NCBI RefSeq assembly: GCF_042647465.1
Contig: NZ_JBHRVN010000004.1
Strand: one strand, 5' to 3'
From: Wagnerdoeblera intermedia
GTDB taxonomy: Bacteria; Pseudomonadota; Alphaproteobacteria; Rhodobacterales; Rhodobacteraceae
DNA length: 64,000 nt
The notes beneath the pieces are model-generated. The model was not told the DNA's origin. It searched no databases and saw only the letters and a program-made list of their open reading frames with translations. A program made the translations under genes and the position numbers. Of this stretch, positions 52,588 through 62,111 are shown piece by piece (the stretch's first letter is position 1; the number at the start of each line of letters is the position of its first letter).

Positions 52588-54033
52588 ATGACGACTTTTG
52601 CTGATCTTGGCCTTGAGCCGAGCATTCTCAAAGCGCTTGAGAAACTGAACTTCGACAAACCGACCCCGATCCAGATCGAGGCGATCCCGCTGATCCTGAA
52701 GGGTCATGACCTGATGGGTCTGGCACAGACCGGCACCGGGAAGACGGCAGCCTTCGGCCTGCCGCTGCTGAACCGCATTCTCGATCTGGGCTATCCGCCC
52801 AAGCCGCGCACCGTGCGCGCGCTGATCCTCGCGCCGACCCGCGAGCTGGTGGTGCAGATTGCGGATAACCTGAAGCTTTTCACCAAAGGCACCTCGGTCA
52901 AAGTGCAGACCGTGATTGGCGGGGCATCGATCAATAAGCAGGTTGAGGGCCTTGCCCGTGGTGCGGATGTGCTGGTGGCAACGCCTGGGCGTCTGATCGA
53001 CCTTCTGGAGCGCAATGCGCTGAGCCTGACCGAGACCGGCTATCTGGTGCTCGATGAGGCGGATCAGATGCTCGACATGGGCTTCATCCATTTGCTGCGT
53101 AAGATCGCGCGCTTCCTGCCGCATGGCCGTCAGACGCTGATGTTCTCGGCCACCATGCCGAAGCTGATTGATGAGCTGGCGCGTGACTATCTGCGCGACC
53201 CGAAGAAAGTGGCTGTGAACCCGCCGGGCAAGACCGCGGACCGGATTGACCAGAAGGTGCACTTCACCACCCAGGGCGAGAAGGCGAAGCTGCTGGAAAG
53301 CTATCTGCTGAAGCATCCGGGGGAAGCAGCGCTGGTTTTTGGCCGGACCAAACACGGCTCAGAAAAGCTGATGAAGCTCCTCTGCTCCTGGGGGTTCAAG
53401 GCCGGGTCCATCCACGGCAACAAAAGCCAGAACCAGCGCGACCGCACCCTGACCGCCTTCCGGACCGGTGAGATCGACATCCTGGTGGCGACCGATGTGG
53501 CGGCGCGGGGCATCGATATTCCGCTGGTGCGTCATGTCTATAACTACGACATGCCGAATGTGCCGGATAACTATGTCCACCGCATTGGTCGGACTGCGCG
53601 TGCGGGCGCCTCCGGGAAAGCCGTGGCCTTCTGCGCACCGGCGGAGATGGAAGAACTGCGCGCCGTTGAGAAGGTGATCGGCGATGCGCTGCTGATCGCC
53701 GGCGGTCTGCCGCATCCCGAAAACGGTTTCAACAACCGTCCCTCGCATCAGCCGCGCCGTCCGGGTCAGGACAAGGGCCGCCCGCAAAAGCCGCGCGGTC
53801 CGCGGGGTGGTGGTGAAGGGGCAGAGGGCCAGCCGCGCAAACCGCGTGGTGAAGGTGGTGGTCGCGCAGCCTTTGGCGATAAAGCCCAGGCGCGTGGCGA
53901 AGGCCAGCGTCCGGCGAAACCGGCTCGCGGTCCGGGGGGAGAAGCCACCCCGCGCCGCAATGGTCCGGGTGGCAAACCCCAGGGCCGTCCCGGTGGCGGT
54001 GGTCGTCCGCAACGCCGTGGCCCGCGGGACTGA
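52588..54033 (+). CDS. DEAD-box RNA helicase, RhlE-like
   Basis: The 481-residue helicase has AQTGTGKTAAFGLP (motif I), PTRELVVQ (Ia), LDEADQML (II), SAT (III), VATDVAARGIDIP (V) and HRIGRTARAG (VI). From about residue 380 the tail is made of Gly, Arg, Pro and Lys in RGG-like runs that bind RNA. It should remodel RNA in ribosome assembly or cold adaptation. A hairpin leader precedes it and the repeat element follows. Confidence 0.93.
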   Translation: MTTFADLGLEPSILKALEKLNFDKPTPIQIEAIPLILKGHDLMGLAQTGTGKTAAFGLPLLNRILDLGYPPKPRTVRALILAPTRELVVQIADNLKLFTKGTSVKVQTVIGGASINKQVEGLARGADVLVATPGRLIDLLERNALSLTETGYLVLDEADQMLDMGFIHLLRKIARFLPHGRQTLMFSATMPKLIDELARDYLRDPKKVAVNPPGKTADRIDQKVHFTTQGEKAKLLESYLLKHPGEAALVFGRTKHGSEKLMKLLCSWGFKAGSIHGNKSQNQRDRTLTAFRTGEIDILVATDVAARGIDIPLVRHVYNYDMPNVPDNYVHRIGRTARAGASGKAVAFCAPAEMEELRAVEKVIGDALLIAGGLPHPENGFNNRPSHQPRRPGQDKGRPQKPRGPRGGGEGAEGQPRKPRGEGGGRAAFGDKAQARGEGQRPAKPARGPGGEATPRRNGPGGKPQGRPGGGGRPQRRGPRD

Positions 54034-54051
54034 GCCTTTTTTAAAAGAAGC

Positions 54052-54110
54052 GGGGAGGGCTGTCTGCCCTCCCCGCACCCCTCCCGAGAGTATTTTTAAA
54101 AAGCCAGAGC
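54052..54110. repeat. Hairpin intergenic repeat, copy 2
   Basis: GGGGAGGGC-TGTCT-GCCCTCCCC followed by GCACCCCTCCCGAGAG and TATTTTTAAAAAGCCA repeats the element at 20157 with a few substitutions. The hairpin arms are identical and the loop differs by one base. It lies between convergent helicase and polA genes, ending directly before the polA stop. Confidence 0.85.
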
Positions 54111-56924
54111 TTAGTGGGCCTCCGCCCAGTTCAGGCCGATGCCGGCATCGACGATCAGCGGCACGTCGAGATGCACGGCCGGAGCGGCAGCGCCCTCCAT
54201 GACGGATTTAACGATCCTGATCACCTCGTCTTCGGCGCCTTTTTCGACTTCAAAGAGCAGTTCGTCATGCACCTGCAACAGCATCTTTGCAGGCAGGTTT
54301 CTGATGGCCTCGGGCATGCGGATCATGGCGCGGCGGATGATATCTGCGGCTGAGCCCTGGATCGGCGCGTTGATCGCGGCCCGTTTGGCAAAGCCTGCGC
54401 CCGGGCCTTTGGCATTGATCTCGGGCGTGTTGATTTTGCGGCCGAAGAGGGTTTCGACATAGCCCTTCTCTTTTGCCTCGGCGACGGTGCGGTCCATATA
54501 GCTGCGGATGCCGGGGAAACGCTCAAAATAGCGGTCGATGAAGCCCTGGGCCTCGGCACGGGGGATGCGCAGGTTGCGGGCGAGGCCAAAGCCCGAGATC
54601 CCATAGATGACGCCGAAGTTGATGGCTTTGGCCTGGCGGCGGATCATCGGATCCATGCCCTCGATCGGCACGCCGAACATCTCGGAGGCGGTCATGGCGT
54701 GGATGTCGTGACCATCGCGGAAGGCCTGTTTCAGGGCCGGAATATCGGCCATATGGGCCAGAATCCGCAATTCAATCTGGCTGTAGTCGAGCGAGATCAG
54801 GGATTTGCCCGGGGGGGCAACAAAAGCCGCGCGGATGCGGCGGCCCTCTTCTGAGCGGACGGGAATGTTCTGCAGGTTGGGATCGGTGGAGGAGAGCCGC
54901 CCCGTGACGGCGCCGACCAGCGAGTAGGAGGTGTGAACGCGCCCGGTGTCGCGGTTGATGTGATCCTGCAGCGCATCGGTATAGGTGGATTTCAGCTTGG
55001 AGAGCTGGCGCCAGTCGAGAACGCGGGCGGGAAGGTCATGGCCCTCTGAGGCGAGGTCTTCGAGCACCTCAGCGCCGGTCGCCCAGGCGCCGGTTTTGCC
55101 CTTCTGGCCGCCGGGCAGGCCGAGCTCATCAAAGAGCACTTCGCCGAGTTGCTTGGGCGAGCCCACGTTGAAGCTGCGGCCTGCGAGCTGGTGAATCTCA
55201 GCCTCAAGGCCGGCCATCTTCTGGGCAAAGGCATTGGACATGCGCGAGAGCACATCGCGCTCAACCAGGACGCCTTCGCGTTCCATATCGGCGAGCACCT
55301 GCACCAGCGGGCGTTCCAAGGTTTCATAGACCGTGGTCACGCGCTTCTGATGGAGTTCGGGGCGGAACTTCTGCCACAGGCGCAGGGTGATATCGGCGTC
55401 TTCGGCGGCATATTTCACGGCTTCATCGACCGGAACACGGTCGAAGGTTATCTGGGATTTGCCAGAGCCGAGCAGGCTTTTGATCGGGATCGGGGTGTGG
55501 CCGAGGTGTTGTTCGCTCAGCACATCCATGCCGTGGCTGTGCAGCCCTGCGTAGAGCGCGGAACTCATCAGCATGGTGTCTTCGATGGCGGTGACGGTCA
55601 GGCCAAGGCGGGCGAAGATTTTGATGTCATACTTGGCGTTCTGAAAGATTTTCGACACCGAAGGATCGGCCAGAAGCGGCTTGAGAAGCGCGAGCGCTTC
55701 ATTGACATCCATCTGCCCCCCGGCCCGGGTGGTGCCGCCGAAGAGGTCGTTTTCTCCGCTGACATGGGCGAGCGGCAGATAGGCAGCTTTGCCTGGCGCC
55801 AGGGCCAGCGAGACGCCGACCAGATCGGCCACCATCTCATCGAGCGCGGTTGTCTCTGTGTCGACGGCGACATAGCCCTGTTCGCGGGCCTGAGCGATCC
55901 ATTGTGAGAGGGTGGCTGCGTCGCGGATTGCGACATAGCCTGCGGCGTCAAAGGGCACATCGGCCTGCGGCTGTGCGATCGGCGCGGCTGCACTTGCAGA
56001 TGCGGCGGGAAGGGCAGGGGCGGCGGGGGGCTCGACCTTGAATTTATCGGCCATGCGCTTGGTCAGCGTGCGGAATTCCATGCGGTTGAGGAATTCCAGG
56101 AGCACCTCAGGTTCCGCATCGCGCTGCTCAAGGCTGTCGAGGGGCATGTCGAGATCGGCATCGTCTTTCAGCGTCACAAGCTGGCGCGAAATTCGGATCT
56201 GTTCGGCATTGTCGATCAGGGTCTGGCGGCGCTTGGGCTGTTTGATCTCGCCTGCACGCTCCAGCAGCGTATCAAGGTCGCCATACTCCTGGATCAGCAT
56301 GGCGGCGGTTTTCAGCCCGATCCCCGGCGCGCCCGGCACGTTGTCGACGGAATCGCCCGCGAGACTTTGCACATCGACCACCCGCTCCGGGCCGACGCCG
56401 AATTTGGCAAAGACCTCATCGCGCCCGATGCGCAGGTTTTTCATCGGGTCGAGCATCTCAACCCCGTCGCCGACCAGCTGCATCAGGTCTTTGTCAGAGG
56501 AGATGATGGTGACGCGGCCACCGGCTTCACGCGCCTGACGCGCAAGGGTGGCGATGATGTCATCAGCCTCCAGCCCTTCGGTTTCGAGGCAGGCCAGGTT
56601 GAAGGCGCGCGTCGCTTCGCGGGTCAGGGCAAACTGCGGGCGCAGATCTTCGGGCGGCGGCGGGCGGTTGGCTTTGTAAAGCGGGTAGATCTCATCGCGG
56701 AAGGTCTTTGAGGAAAAGTCAAAGACAACAGCCACATGGGTGGGGGCATCCGCAGAGCTGCCGTTCCCCTCGACATAGCGTGCAATCATATTGCAAAAGC
56801 CTGCGACCGCACCGACCGGCAGGCCGTCGGATTTGCGCGTCAGCGGCGGCAGCGCGTGATAGGCGCGGAAAATATAGGCCGATCCGTCGATCAGATGCAG
56901 ATGATGGCCCTTGCCGAATGCCAT
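54111..56924 (-). CDS. polA: DNA polymerase I
   Basis: The 937-residue protein has all three parts. The 5' nuclease lies at about 1-290 (LIDGSAYIFRAYHALPPL, FDFSSKTFRDEIYPLYKANR). The 3'-5' exonuclease is at about 340-540, with VAVDTETT holding the metal Asp-Glu pair. The polymerase (about 560-937) has DYSQIELRILAH, the finger helix RRQAKAINFGVIYG and HDELLFEV. I chose the ATG at 56924, with GGAG 8 bp upstream, rather than the one at 56975. Confidence 0.96.
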   Translation of the reverse strand: MAFGKGHHLHLIDGSAYIFRAYHALPPLTRKSDGLPVGAVAGFCNMIARYVEGNGSSADAPTHVAVVFDFSSKTFRDEIYPLYKANRPPPPEDLRPQFALTREATRAFNLACLETEGLEADDIIATLARQAREAGGRVTIISSDKDLMQLVGDGVEMLDPMKNLRIGRDEVFAKFGVGPERVVDVQSLAGDSVDNVPGAPGIGLKTAAMLIQEYGDLDTLLERAGEIKQPKRRQTLIDNAEQIRISRQLVTLKDDADLDMPLDSLEQRDAEPEVLLEFLNRMEFRTLTKRMADKFKVEPPAAPALPAASASAAAPIAQPQADVPFDAAGYVAIRDAATLSQWIAQAREQGYVAVDTETTALDEMVADLVGVSLALAPGKAAYLPLAHVSGENDLFGGTTRAGGQMDVNEALALLKPLLADPSVSKIFQNAKYDIKIFARLGLTVTAIEDTMLMSSALYAGLHSHGMDVLSEQHLGHTPIPIKSLLGSGKSQITFDRVPVDEAVKYAAEDADITLRLWQKFRPELHQKRVTTVYETLERPLVQVLADMEREGVLVERDVLSRMSNAFAQKMAGLEAEIHQLAGRSFNVGSPKQLGEVLFDELGLPGGQKGKTGAWATGAEVLEDLASEGHDLPARVLDWRQLSKLKSTYTDALQDHINRDTGRVHTSYSLVGAVTGRLSSTDPNLQNIPVRSEEGRRIRAAFVAPPGKSLISLDYSQIELRILAHMADIPALKQAFRDGHDIHAMTASEMFGVPIEGMDPMIRRQAKAINFGVIYGISGFGLARNLRIPRAEAQGFIDRYFERFPGIRSYMDRTVAEAKEKGYVETLFGRKINTPEINAKGPGAGFAKRAAINAPIQGSAADIIRRAMIRMPEAIRNLPAKMLLQVHDELLFEVEKGAEDEVIRIVKSVMEGAAAPAVHLDVPLIVDAGIGLNWAEAH

Positions 56925-57011
56925 GGCGCGCGCTCCTTCAAAGGGGCCGGCGGAAGCCGCCGGACCGGTTGTCACTTTGGCTCTGAACCTACAGGGAGCG
57001 CGGCGCTGGTG

Positions 57012-58166
57012 CTACCCCAGAAGGTCGCGGGCGATCTGGTGGAAAAGCCGCACGCCGGGGGCGATGATTTCATCGGGGAACATGTAATCGGGATTGTGAA
57101 GGTTGGGTGTCTCCACCCCCGAGCCCAGACGGAACATGGCCGATTTCGCGCCTGCGCGGCTGCCAAAGAGGCCGAAATCTTCCGAGCCGCGCATCGGAAA
57201 CTGCCCCTCGCAACGCGGCACTCCGGCGGCTTCGGCAGCGGCGATAATGCGGTCGGTGGCTTCGGGATGATTGGTGCAGGCGTTGAAGACATCGTGATGG
57301 CTGAACTCTGCCGTAAGCCCGGTGGCGGCGCATTCGGCCTCTACGGCTGCGGTGACCGCGCTGAGAAGATCCTCCATGGCCGCGTCCCGCACCGTGCGCA
57401 GGGTCATCCACAATTCGGCCCGCCCGGGGGTGATGCCAAAGGCCTCCTCGCCCATTTTGGCGTGGGTCACCGTGACGAGGCGGAAGGTTTCATCGAGCTG
57501 TGCGCCGCCTGGCCCCATGGCCATGACCTGGGGGATCAGCCGCGAAAGCGACAGCGCCGGAGAGAGCGCATATTCCGGGGTTGACGCATGAGAGGTATGT
57601 CCGCTCAGCACGACCTTCAGCCCGCGCGAGGCGCAGTTGGCATCGCCCGCCTGCACGGCATAAGCCCCCATCGGCAGGCCGGGGAAATTGTGCAGCGAGA
57701 AGGCCCAGTCCGGCTTCAGCGCAGCAAAGCGGGGGGCCGCGATCACCAGGGCCGCACCGGATCCGTCTTCCTCAGCGGGTTGATACATCAGCACGATCCG
57801 GCCCCGTGCCGGCGGGCGGCGCGCGATCAGCCGCCCCAGGCCGGTCAGAATTGCCATATGGCCGTCATGGCCGCATTGATGGCCCTTTCCGGGAATTTCA
57901 GAAGCAAACTCCGATCCCGTCAGCTCCTCAATCGGCAGGGCATCAAGCTCGCAGCGAAAGAGGACGGTGGGGCCCGGCGCCGCGCCCTCAAAGACCGCAG
58001 CCACGCCATGGCCGCCCAGTCCGGTGAGGATCTGCGCCGGATGAAGTGCGGCCAGGGTTTTGCGGATTTCCCCGGCCGTCCATTCCTCCTGCCCGGAGAC
58101 CTCCGGATGGCGGTGCAGGTGGCGGCGGAATTCGGTAAGATCGTGAATGTCGCTGTTGCTCAGCAT
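57012..58166 (-). CDS. M20 family amidohydrolase (hippurate hydrolase-like)
   Basis: The 384-residue peptidase-fold hydrolase has LHRHPEVSGQE, the metal block GHQCGHDGHMAIL, and YQPAEEDGSGA with the metal Glu pair. The domain hinge GLKVVLSGHTSHASTPEY follows, and then the C-terminal FPMRGSEDFGLF. These fit IAA-amino-acid/hippurate hydrolases. I chose the ATG at 58166, preceded by GGGGGAG. Its substrate is an N-acyl amino acid or similar, unknown. Confidence 0.9.
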   Translation of the reverse strand: MLSNSDIHDLTEFRRHLHRHPEVSGQEEWTAGEIRKTLAALHPAQILTGLGGHGVAAVFEGAAPGPTVLFRCELDALPIEELTGSEFASEIPGKGHQCGHDGHMAILTGLGRLIARRPPARGRIVLMYQPAEEDGSGAALVIAAPRFAALKPDWAFSLHNFPGLPMGAYAVQAGDANCASRGLKVVLSGHTSHASTPEYALSPALSLSRLIPQVMAMGPGGAQLDETFRLVTVTHAKMGEEAFGITPGRAELWMTLRTVRDAAMEDLLSAVTAAVEAECAATGLTAEFSHHDVFNACTNHPEATDRIIAAAEAAGVPRCEGQFPMRGSEDFGLFGSRAGAKSAMFRLGSGVETPNLHNPDYMFPDEIIAPGVRLFHQIARDLLG

Positions 58167-58479
58167 GGCTCCCCCCTCAGGGCGTCTTCTGATCACCGGG
58201 CGGACCCGGATCCGGCCCGTCTCAGCGGGCCTCAGTTTGTTGTGGCGGGCATCCCGCCCGGCTGCGGGTGGGGATCGGCCCGGGGCATACCATCATGCCC
58301 GCGAGAGCGTCGCAATGACAGAACGGGGGCAGGGCGACGCAAACCGCTTCGTCCCTCAAAGGCCGCTGCCTTTCAGTTCCGGCCGGGCGATCCGCCTTTC
58401 GCCTTCGTCTTTCTCTTGCACGCCGCACAGGGGGCGGCCATGTTTGCGACGGCATCGACCGGGATGAGGGGGAGAGACG
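58167..58479. other. Divergent intergenic region with two GC-rich hairpins
   Basis: No gene is supported in these 313 bp. Two inverted repeats are seen: GGCCCG-TCTCAG-CGGGCC at 58214-58231 and GGCGGG-CAT-CCCGCC at 58244-58258. The region holds the promoters of the M20 hydrolase and the FabG-like gene, which I could not place. Confidence 0.5.
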
Positions 58480-59226
58480 ATGAAACTGGACGTGAGCGGA
58501 AAAACGGCATTGATTACCGGGGCATCGGGCGGGCTTGGTGCGCATTTTGCCGAAGTGCTTGCCGCTGCCGGAGCGCAGGTGACGCTCTCTGCGCGCCGCG
58601 CGGATAAGCTTGCCGATGTGACCGCTGATCTGCGGACAAAGGGCTATGAGGCGGATGCGGTTGATCTCGATGTGACCGATGAGGCGAGCGTAAAGGCGCT
58701 CTTTGCGCAGCGCAGCTTTGACATTGTGATCAATAATGCCGGGATCTCGGGAGAGGGCATGGCGATCGATATGCCGGCTGAGGCTTTCGATCAGGTGATC
58801 AATACCAACCTGCGCGGCAGCTTTCTGGTGGCTCAGGCCGGAGCCTCCGCGCTGCGCGCAGCGGGTAAACCCGGCGCGATCGTGAATATCGCCTCGATCC
58901 TCGGGCTGCGTGTAGGCGGTGGCCTTGTCGCCTATACGGCGTCGAAAGCCGCGGTGGTCCAGATGACCAAGGCCATGGCGCTTGAGTGGGCGCGCTATGG
59001 CATCCGTGTGAACGCTCTCTGCCCGGGCTATATTGAAACCCCGATCAACGCGGAGTTTTTCCAGACAAAACCGGGTCTTGCTCTGATTTCTCGCATCCCG
59101 CAGCGTCGTCTCGGACGTGAGAGTGAACTGGACGGCGCATTGCTGCTGCTGGCTTCAGACGCCGGCAGCTATATCACCGGGACCACTCTGGCGGTTGACG
59201 GCGGGCACCTCGTCTCCGGTCTTTGA
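58480..59226 (+). CDS. SDR family oxidoreductase, FabG-like
   Basis: The 248-residue NAD(P)-dependent enzyme has TGASGGLGAHF (13-23), VINNAGISG, NIASILGLR with the catalytic Ser, YTASK with the Tyr-Lys pair, and TLAVDGGH near the end. GGGGGAGAGACG precedes the ATG. Substrate unknown; it is not near fatty-acid synthesis genes. A strong hairpin follows 10 bp after the stop. Confidence 0.9.
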   Translation: MKLDVSGKTALITGASGGLGAHFAEVLAAAGAQVTLSARRADKLADVTADLRTKGYEADAVDLDVTDEASVKALFAQRSFDIVINNAGISGEGMAIDMPAEAFDQVINTNLRGSFLVAQAGASALRAAGKPGAIVNIASILGLRVGGGLVAYTASKAAVVQMTKAMALEWARYGIRVNALCPGYIETPINAEFFQTKPGLALISRIPQRRLGRESELDGALLLLASDAGSYITGTTLAVDGGHLVSGL

Positions 59227-59235
59227 TGACAGCGC

Positions 59236-59259
59236 GGGCGTCGGGCCATCCCGACGCCC
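59236..59259 (+). terminator. Hairpin after the FabG-like gene
   Basis: GGGCGTCGGG-CCAT-CCCGACGCCC is a perfect 10-bp stem. No T-run follows, but the position right after the stop fits a terminator. Confidence 0.7.
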
Positions 59260-59607
59260 TGCGAAATGGGGATTCCGGGGCCTGCATCCGGCTGAAAGCC
59301 CGAAAGTTTCAGTTTTCGGGCGGTCCAGAGTTGAGCCGCGGATCAAATCAGCTACCGGCTCCGGTCGCGGAAGGATGAAAATCCACGGCAGTTCACAGAG
59401 AGTTGCCGATCAGAATCGCACCTCAGGGTGAGGTGCGCGGATATTCGACGCGCCAGCCGAAATGCCAAAAGGCCCACCTTCCCTTTTTCGTGACGCTGCC
59501 TTCGGGTCCATGGTTCAAATCTGGTCCCACGGTGTGAACGCGACCCCCGCAAAGCAAATGACCGCCCCGAAGGGCGGCCGTTTTTTGGTGGTATTCCAGA
59601 AGAATAC
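59260..59607. other. Non-coding host flank of the island
   Basis: No gene is supported in these 348 bp. A hairpin CCGCCC-CGAA-GGGCGG with a TTTTTT run lies at 59563-59586. A short tRNA-like phrase near 59510 does not fold into a tRNA. This is the host sequence that originally lay downstream of the tRNA-Thr gene. Confidence 0.5.
59563..59586 (+). terminator. Rho-independent terminator-like hairpin beside the tRNA fragment
   Basis: CCGCCC-CGAA-GGGCGG is followed by CCG and six Ts on the plus strand. No plus-strand gene ends close by, so it may originally have insulated the tRNA locus. Confidence 0.55.
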
Positions 59608-59653
59608 TGGTGCCGCTGAAGGGACTCGAACCCCCGACCCCATCATTACGAAA
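59608..59653 (-). pseudogene. 3' half of tRNA-Thr(CGT), island attachment site
   Basis: The minus strand reads from the anticodon loop (TTCGTAA, anticodon CGT) through a T-arm with loop TTCGAGT and the acceptor strand CAGCGGC to ACCA. That is exactly 46 nt, nucleotides 31-76 of a tRNA. The 5' half, with D-arm and acceptor partner, is missing upstream. Such half-tRNAs are made when a tyrosine recombinase inserts an element into a tRNA gene. The integrase gene lies 187 bp away on the element side. Confidence 0.88.
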
Positions 59654-59839
59654 CATGCTTCATTAGATTTTCGCGGCTTTGTTTGGGGCTGATCGTCTTT
59701 GTCCGGGATGGGTAAGACTTTGAATCTAGTGTGCTAATCTCACTCATGTCGTTGGACTGGCTTTGCGGGGCTTAGCGCCTGTTTGACCAGTTCTGGTTCC
59801 AGATTGGTTCCACGGAACCAAGAGAGCGGAGAAAGTGAG

Positions 59840-61063
59840 ATGCCTAAAATCACGAAAACTGCACTTGCCGAACTGGTCCCCAACCCTGATCGGGAAACCT
59901 ATCTTTGGGACTCGAGCCTGATCGGGTTCGGGGTCCGGATGCTACCCAGCGGAAAGGCGACCTACTTCGTAAAGTATCGCAATTCGGAAGGGCAGTCTCG
60001 CAAAATGTCTCTGGGCAGGGTCGGGACCCTGACGCCGGATGAGGCGAGGAAGCTCGCAGCGGCTGCCTTGGGCGAAGTTGCGAAAGGTGGCGATCCCTCT
60101 GACGAGCGTCAGAGCAAGCGGATGGCGATGACGGTGCGCGAACTGGCTGAGCGCTACATTGCTGAAGGAAAGGAGCGTTGGAAGAAGAACACCTACCTTT
60201 CCAATGAAAGCCAGATCCGTGTGCACATCCTGCCGTTGATTGGCGATCGGAAGGTGGCGAGCCTGAGCTATGAGGACGTCAAAAAGATGCAGGCTGACAT
60301 CACGGCCGGAAAGACGGCCAAGAAGCAAGAAGGGCGTGCGGGCGTGACCACGGGCGGTAAGGGCGTTGCAAGTCGCGCTGTTGTGATTTTGGGGGCAATG
60401 TTGAACCATGCCGTGAACCTGAATGTCGCACAGCGCAACGTGGCTGCCAAAGTAAAGAAGGCGCCCATTGGAAAGCGGAAGCGCTATCTTTCCTTTGACG
60501 AACTGCGGTCCTTGGGTGCCGTGCTGAGCAACAGTCCTGAAGAAGGAGATACTGGGATTGCGGTGATCCGTCTCCTCCTCCTGACTGGTATGCGCCGCAA
60601 TGAGGCTCTGACCATCAAGCCGGCTTATCTGTTGCCGAAGTTCGGGACGATTAACCTGCCTGACAGTAAGCGGGGGGCGCAGACCCGTGCGATTGGGAAG
60701 GCAGCTTTCGAGTCACTGCCGCTTCCTGAAAATGGCTGGATTTTCCCTGCTTGTCGCGGGGATGGCCACTACGTCGGGCTGCCGAAAACCCTGAAACGTA
60801 TTTGCGCGAAGGCCGATATCGCTGGGGTTTCCCCGCATACTTTGCGCCACACCTTCGCTTCGGTGGCAGCAACTATGGAGTTTTCGGAACTGATCATCGC
60901 GGGTCTTCTCGGACACGGAAAGCGCACGGTGACCTCGCGCTATGCGCATGTGGCGGACCGCAGCCTCGTGATGGCTGCAAATGTGGTCTCTCGCTGCATT
61001 GCAAGGGCTCTGGCAGGTGAAATCGTGGAAGACGAACTCTACAGCATGCCCGAGTCTGACTGA
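59840..61063 (+). CDS. int: P4-type tyrosine integrase
   Basis: The 407-residue recombinase has the DUF4102 arm-binding N-terminus (TYLWDSSLIGFGVRM...KYRNSEGQSRKMSLGR), a core-binding domain (about 95-205) and a catalytic domain. The active residues are R252 in TGMRRNE, H333 and R336 in HTLRH, H359 in GLLGHG and Y368 in SRYAHV. All five are present, so it should be active. I chose the ATG at 59840 with GGAGAAAG upstream. Integrases of this type use tRNA 3' ends, matching the half tRNA next to it. Confidence 0.95.
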   Translation: MPKITKTALAELVPNPDRETYLWDSSLIGFGVRMLPSGKATYFVKYRNSEGQSRKMSLGRVGTLTPDEARKLAAAALGEVAKGGDPSDERQSKRMAMTVRELAERYIAEGKERWKKNTYLSNESQIRVHILPLIGDRKVASLSYEDVKKMQADITAGKTAKKQEGRAGVTTGGKGVASRAVVILGAMLNHAVNLNVAQRNVAAKVKKAPIGKRKRYLSFDELRSLGAVLSNSPEEGDTGIAVIRLLLLTGMRRNEALTIKPAYLLPKFGTINLPDSKRGAQTRAIGKAAFESLPLPENGWIFPACRGDGHYVGLPKTLKRICAKADIAGVSPHTLRHTFASVAATMEFSELIIAGLLGHGKRTVTSRYAHVADRSLVMAANVVSRCIARALAGEIVEDELYSMPESD

Positions 61064-61112
61064 GCTGGGCCGCTCACATCCTCAGTCCACCCCGTCATCT
61101 GGAAGGAAGCCA

Positions 61113-61961
61113 ATGAAAATCTTGGTGTTGGCAGATCTTCACTTGGACCAAATTAGTTGCTCAGACTTTAGGAACGAGCTGGGCCAAGCCATTGAAGAGG
61201 CTGGTCGAGAAGCAGAGGCCTTGATTATCGCAGGAGATCTGACAGAGCGTGCCGCTGAGCGATGGCCTGACGCGATCCGTTGGCTCAACCAATATTACCC
61301 ATCGAAACAGACGATCTTAATTCCAGGAAACCATGATTATTACGGGGGGAGCCTCGATAGCCTGGATGCTGAACTCAGCCTGATCTGCCGAGACGCCGGC
61401 TGCACCTTCGGACAATGCCTGAATGTTTGTATGGGGAATACACGCATTCTAATGGCAACTCTTTGGACGGACATGCGCCTTTACGAGGGAAAAGGTGCGG
61501 CCGCGGTAGCGGAGTCGATCGAAAACGCACAGCTGTTAATGCCGGACTATGCACAAGGTGCCATCACACTGGGCGCTTCAAAACGGCCAGCGACCCCTTA
61601 TGACACCATTGATGCTCACAACCGTCAAAGGGAGTGGCTGGTGAAAGAACTGGCGAGGCCATGGGCTGGAAAGACCCTCATCGTGACACATCACACACCC
61701 CTTCGGAGTGCCTTGAGCAGGAACTCCCTACTGTCCCCATGCTTCGCAAGTGACCTGGGGGCTATCGTTCATGAATATAGGCCTGACGCTTGGCTTTTTG
61801 GACATACACACCACCCCGTAAGCTATGTCACCATAAGCGGCACAGTGCTTCAGAATGCATCGCTAGGTTACTCGGATGAGCTTACGGGCTGCACGGTCAC
61901 CAAACGTGTGCGGGCGGGCCTGATCGAACTTGAATCCTGTGCAGGAGCGAAGCCTCGGTAG
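61113..61961 (+). CDS. Calcineurin-like metallophosphoesterase
   Basis: The 282-residue protein has the full two-metal motif set: ADLHLD (residues 7-12), AGDLTE, GNHDYY, VTHHTP and FGHTHHP. It may be a nuclease or phosphodiesterase. I chose the ATG at 61113, with GGAAGGAAG upstream. It is less GC-rich than the host genes and sits between the integrase and a restriction system, so a defence or DNA-related role is possible. No partner gene in the visible part supports a specific function. Confidence 0.82.
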   Translation: MKILVLADLHLDQISCSDFRNELGQAIEEAGREAEALIIAGDLTERAAERWPDAIRWLNQYYPSKQTILIPGNHDYYGGSLDSLDAELSLICRDAGCTFGQCLNVCMGNTRILMATLWTDMRLYEGKGAAAVAESIENAQLLMPDYAQGAITLGASKRPATPYDTIDAHNRQREWLVKELARPWAGKTLIVTHHTPLRSALSRNSLLSPCFASDLGAIVHEYRPDAWLFGHTHHPVSYVTISGTVLQNASLGYSDELTGCTVTKRVRAGLIELESCAGAKPR

Positions 61962-62111
61962 TGCCCAGCTTGATCTGATCCCCGAAAAGTCCAACTTCGA
62001 GTGGTGCAGAAGGCGGTCTCACCTCAAAGGTCGAAAAGATCTGCCTCCGGGTGGTCCAGTGTTGGGGGGATCAACTAACGAACTGAGGCTCGCCTGGGTT
62101 GGACAAAACTC

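Noticed and set aside
59500..59545. A phrase like a tRNA T-arm (GGTTCAAATC)
   Set aside because: The flanks do not pair, and no acceptor stem, anticodon arm or CCA end is found.
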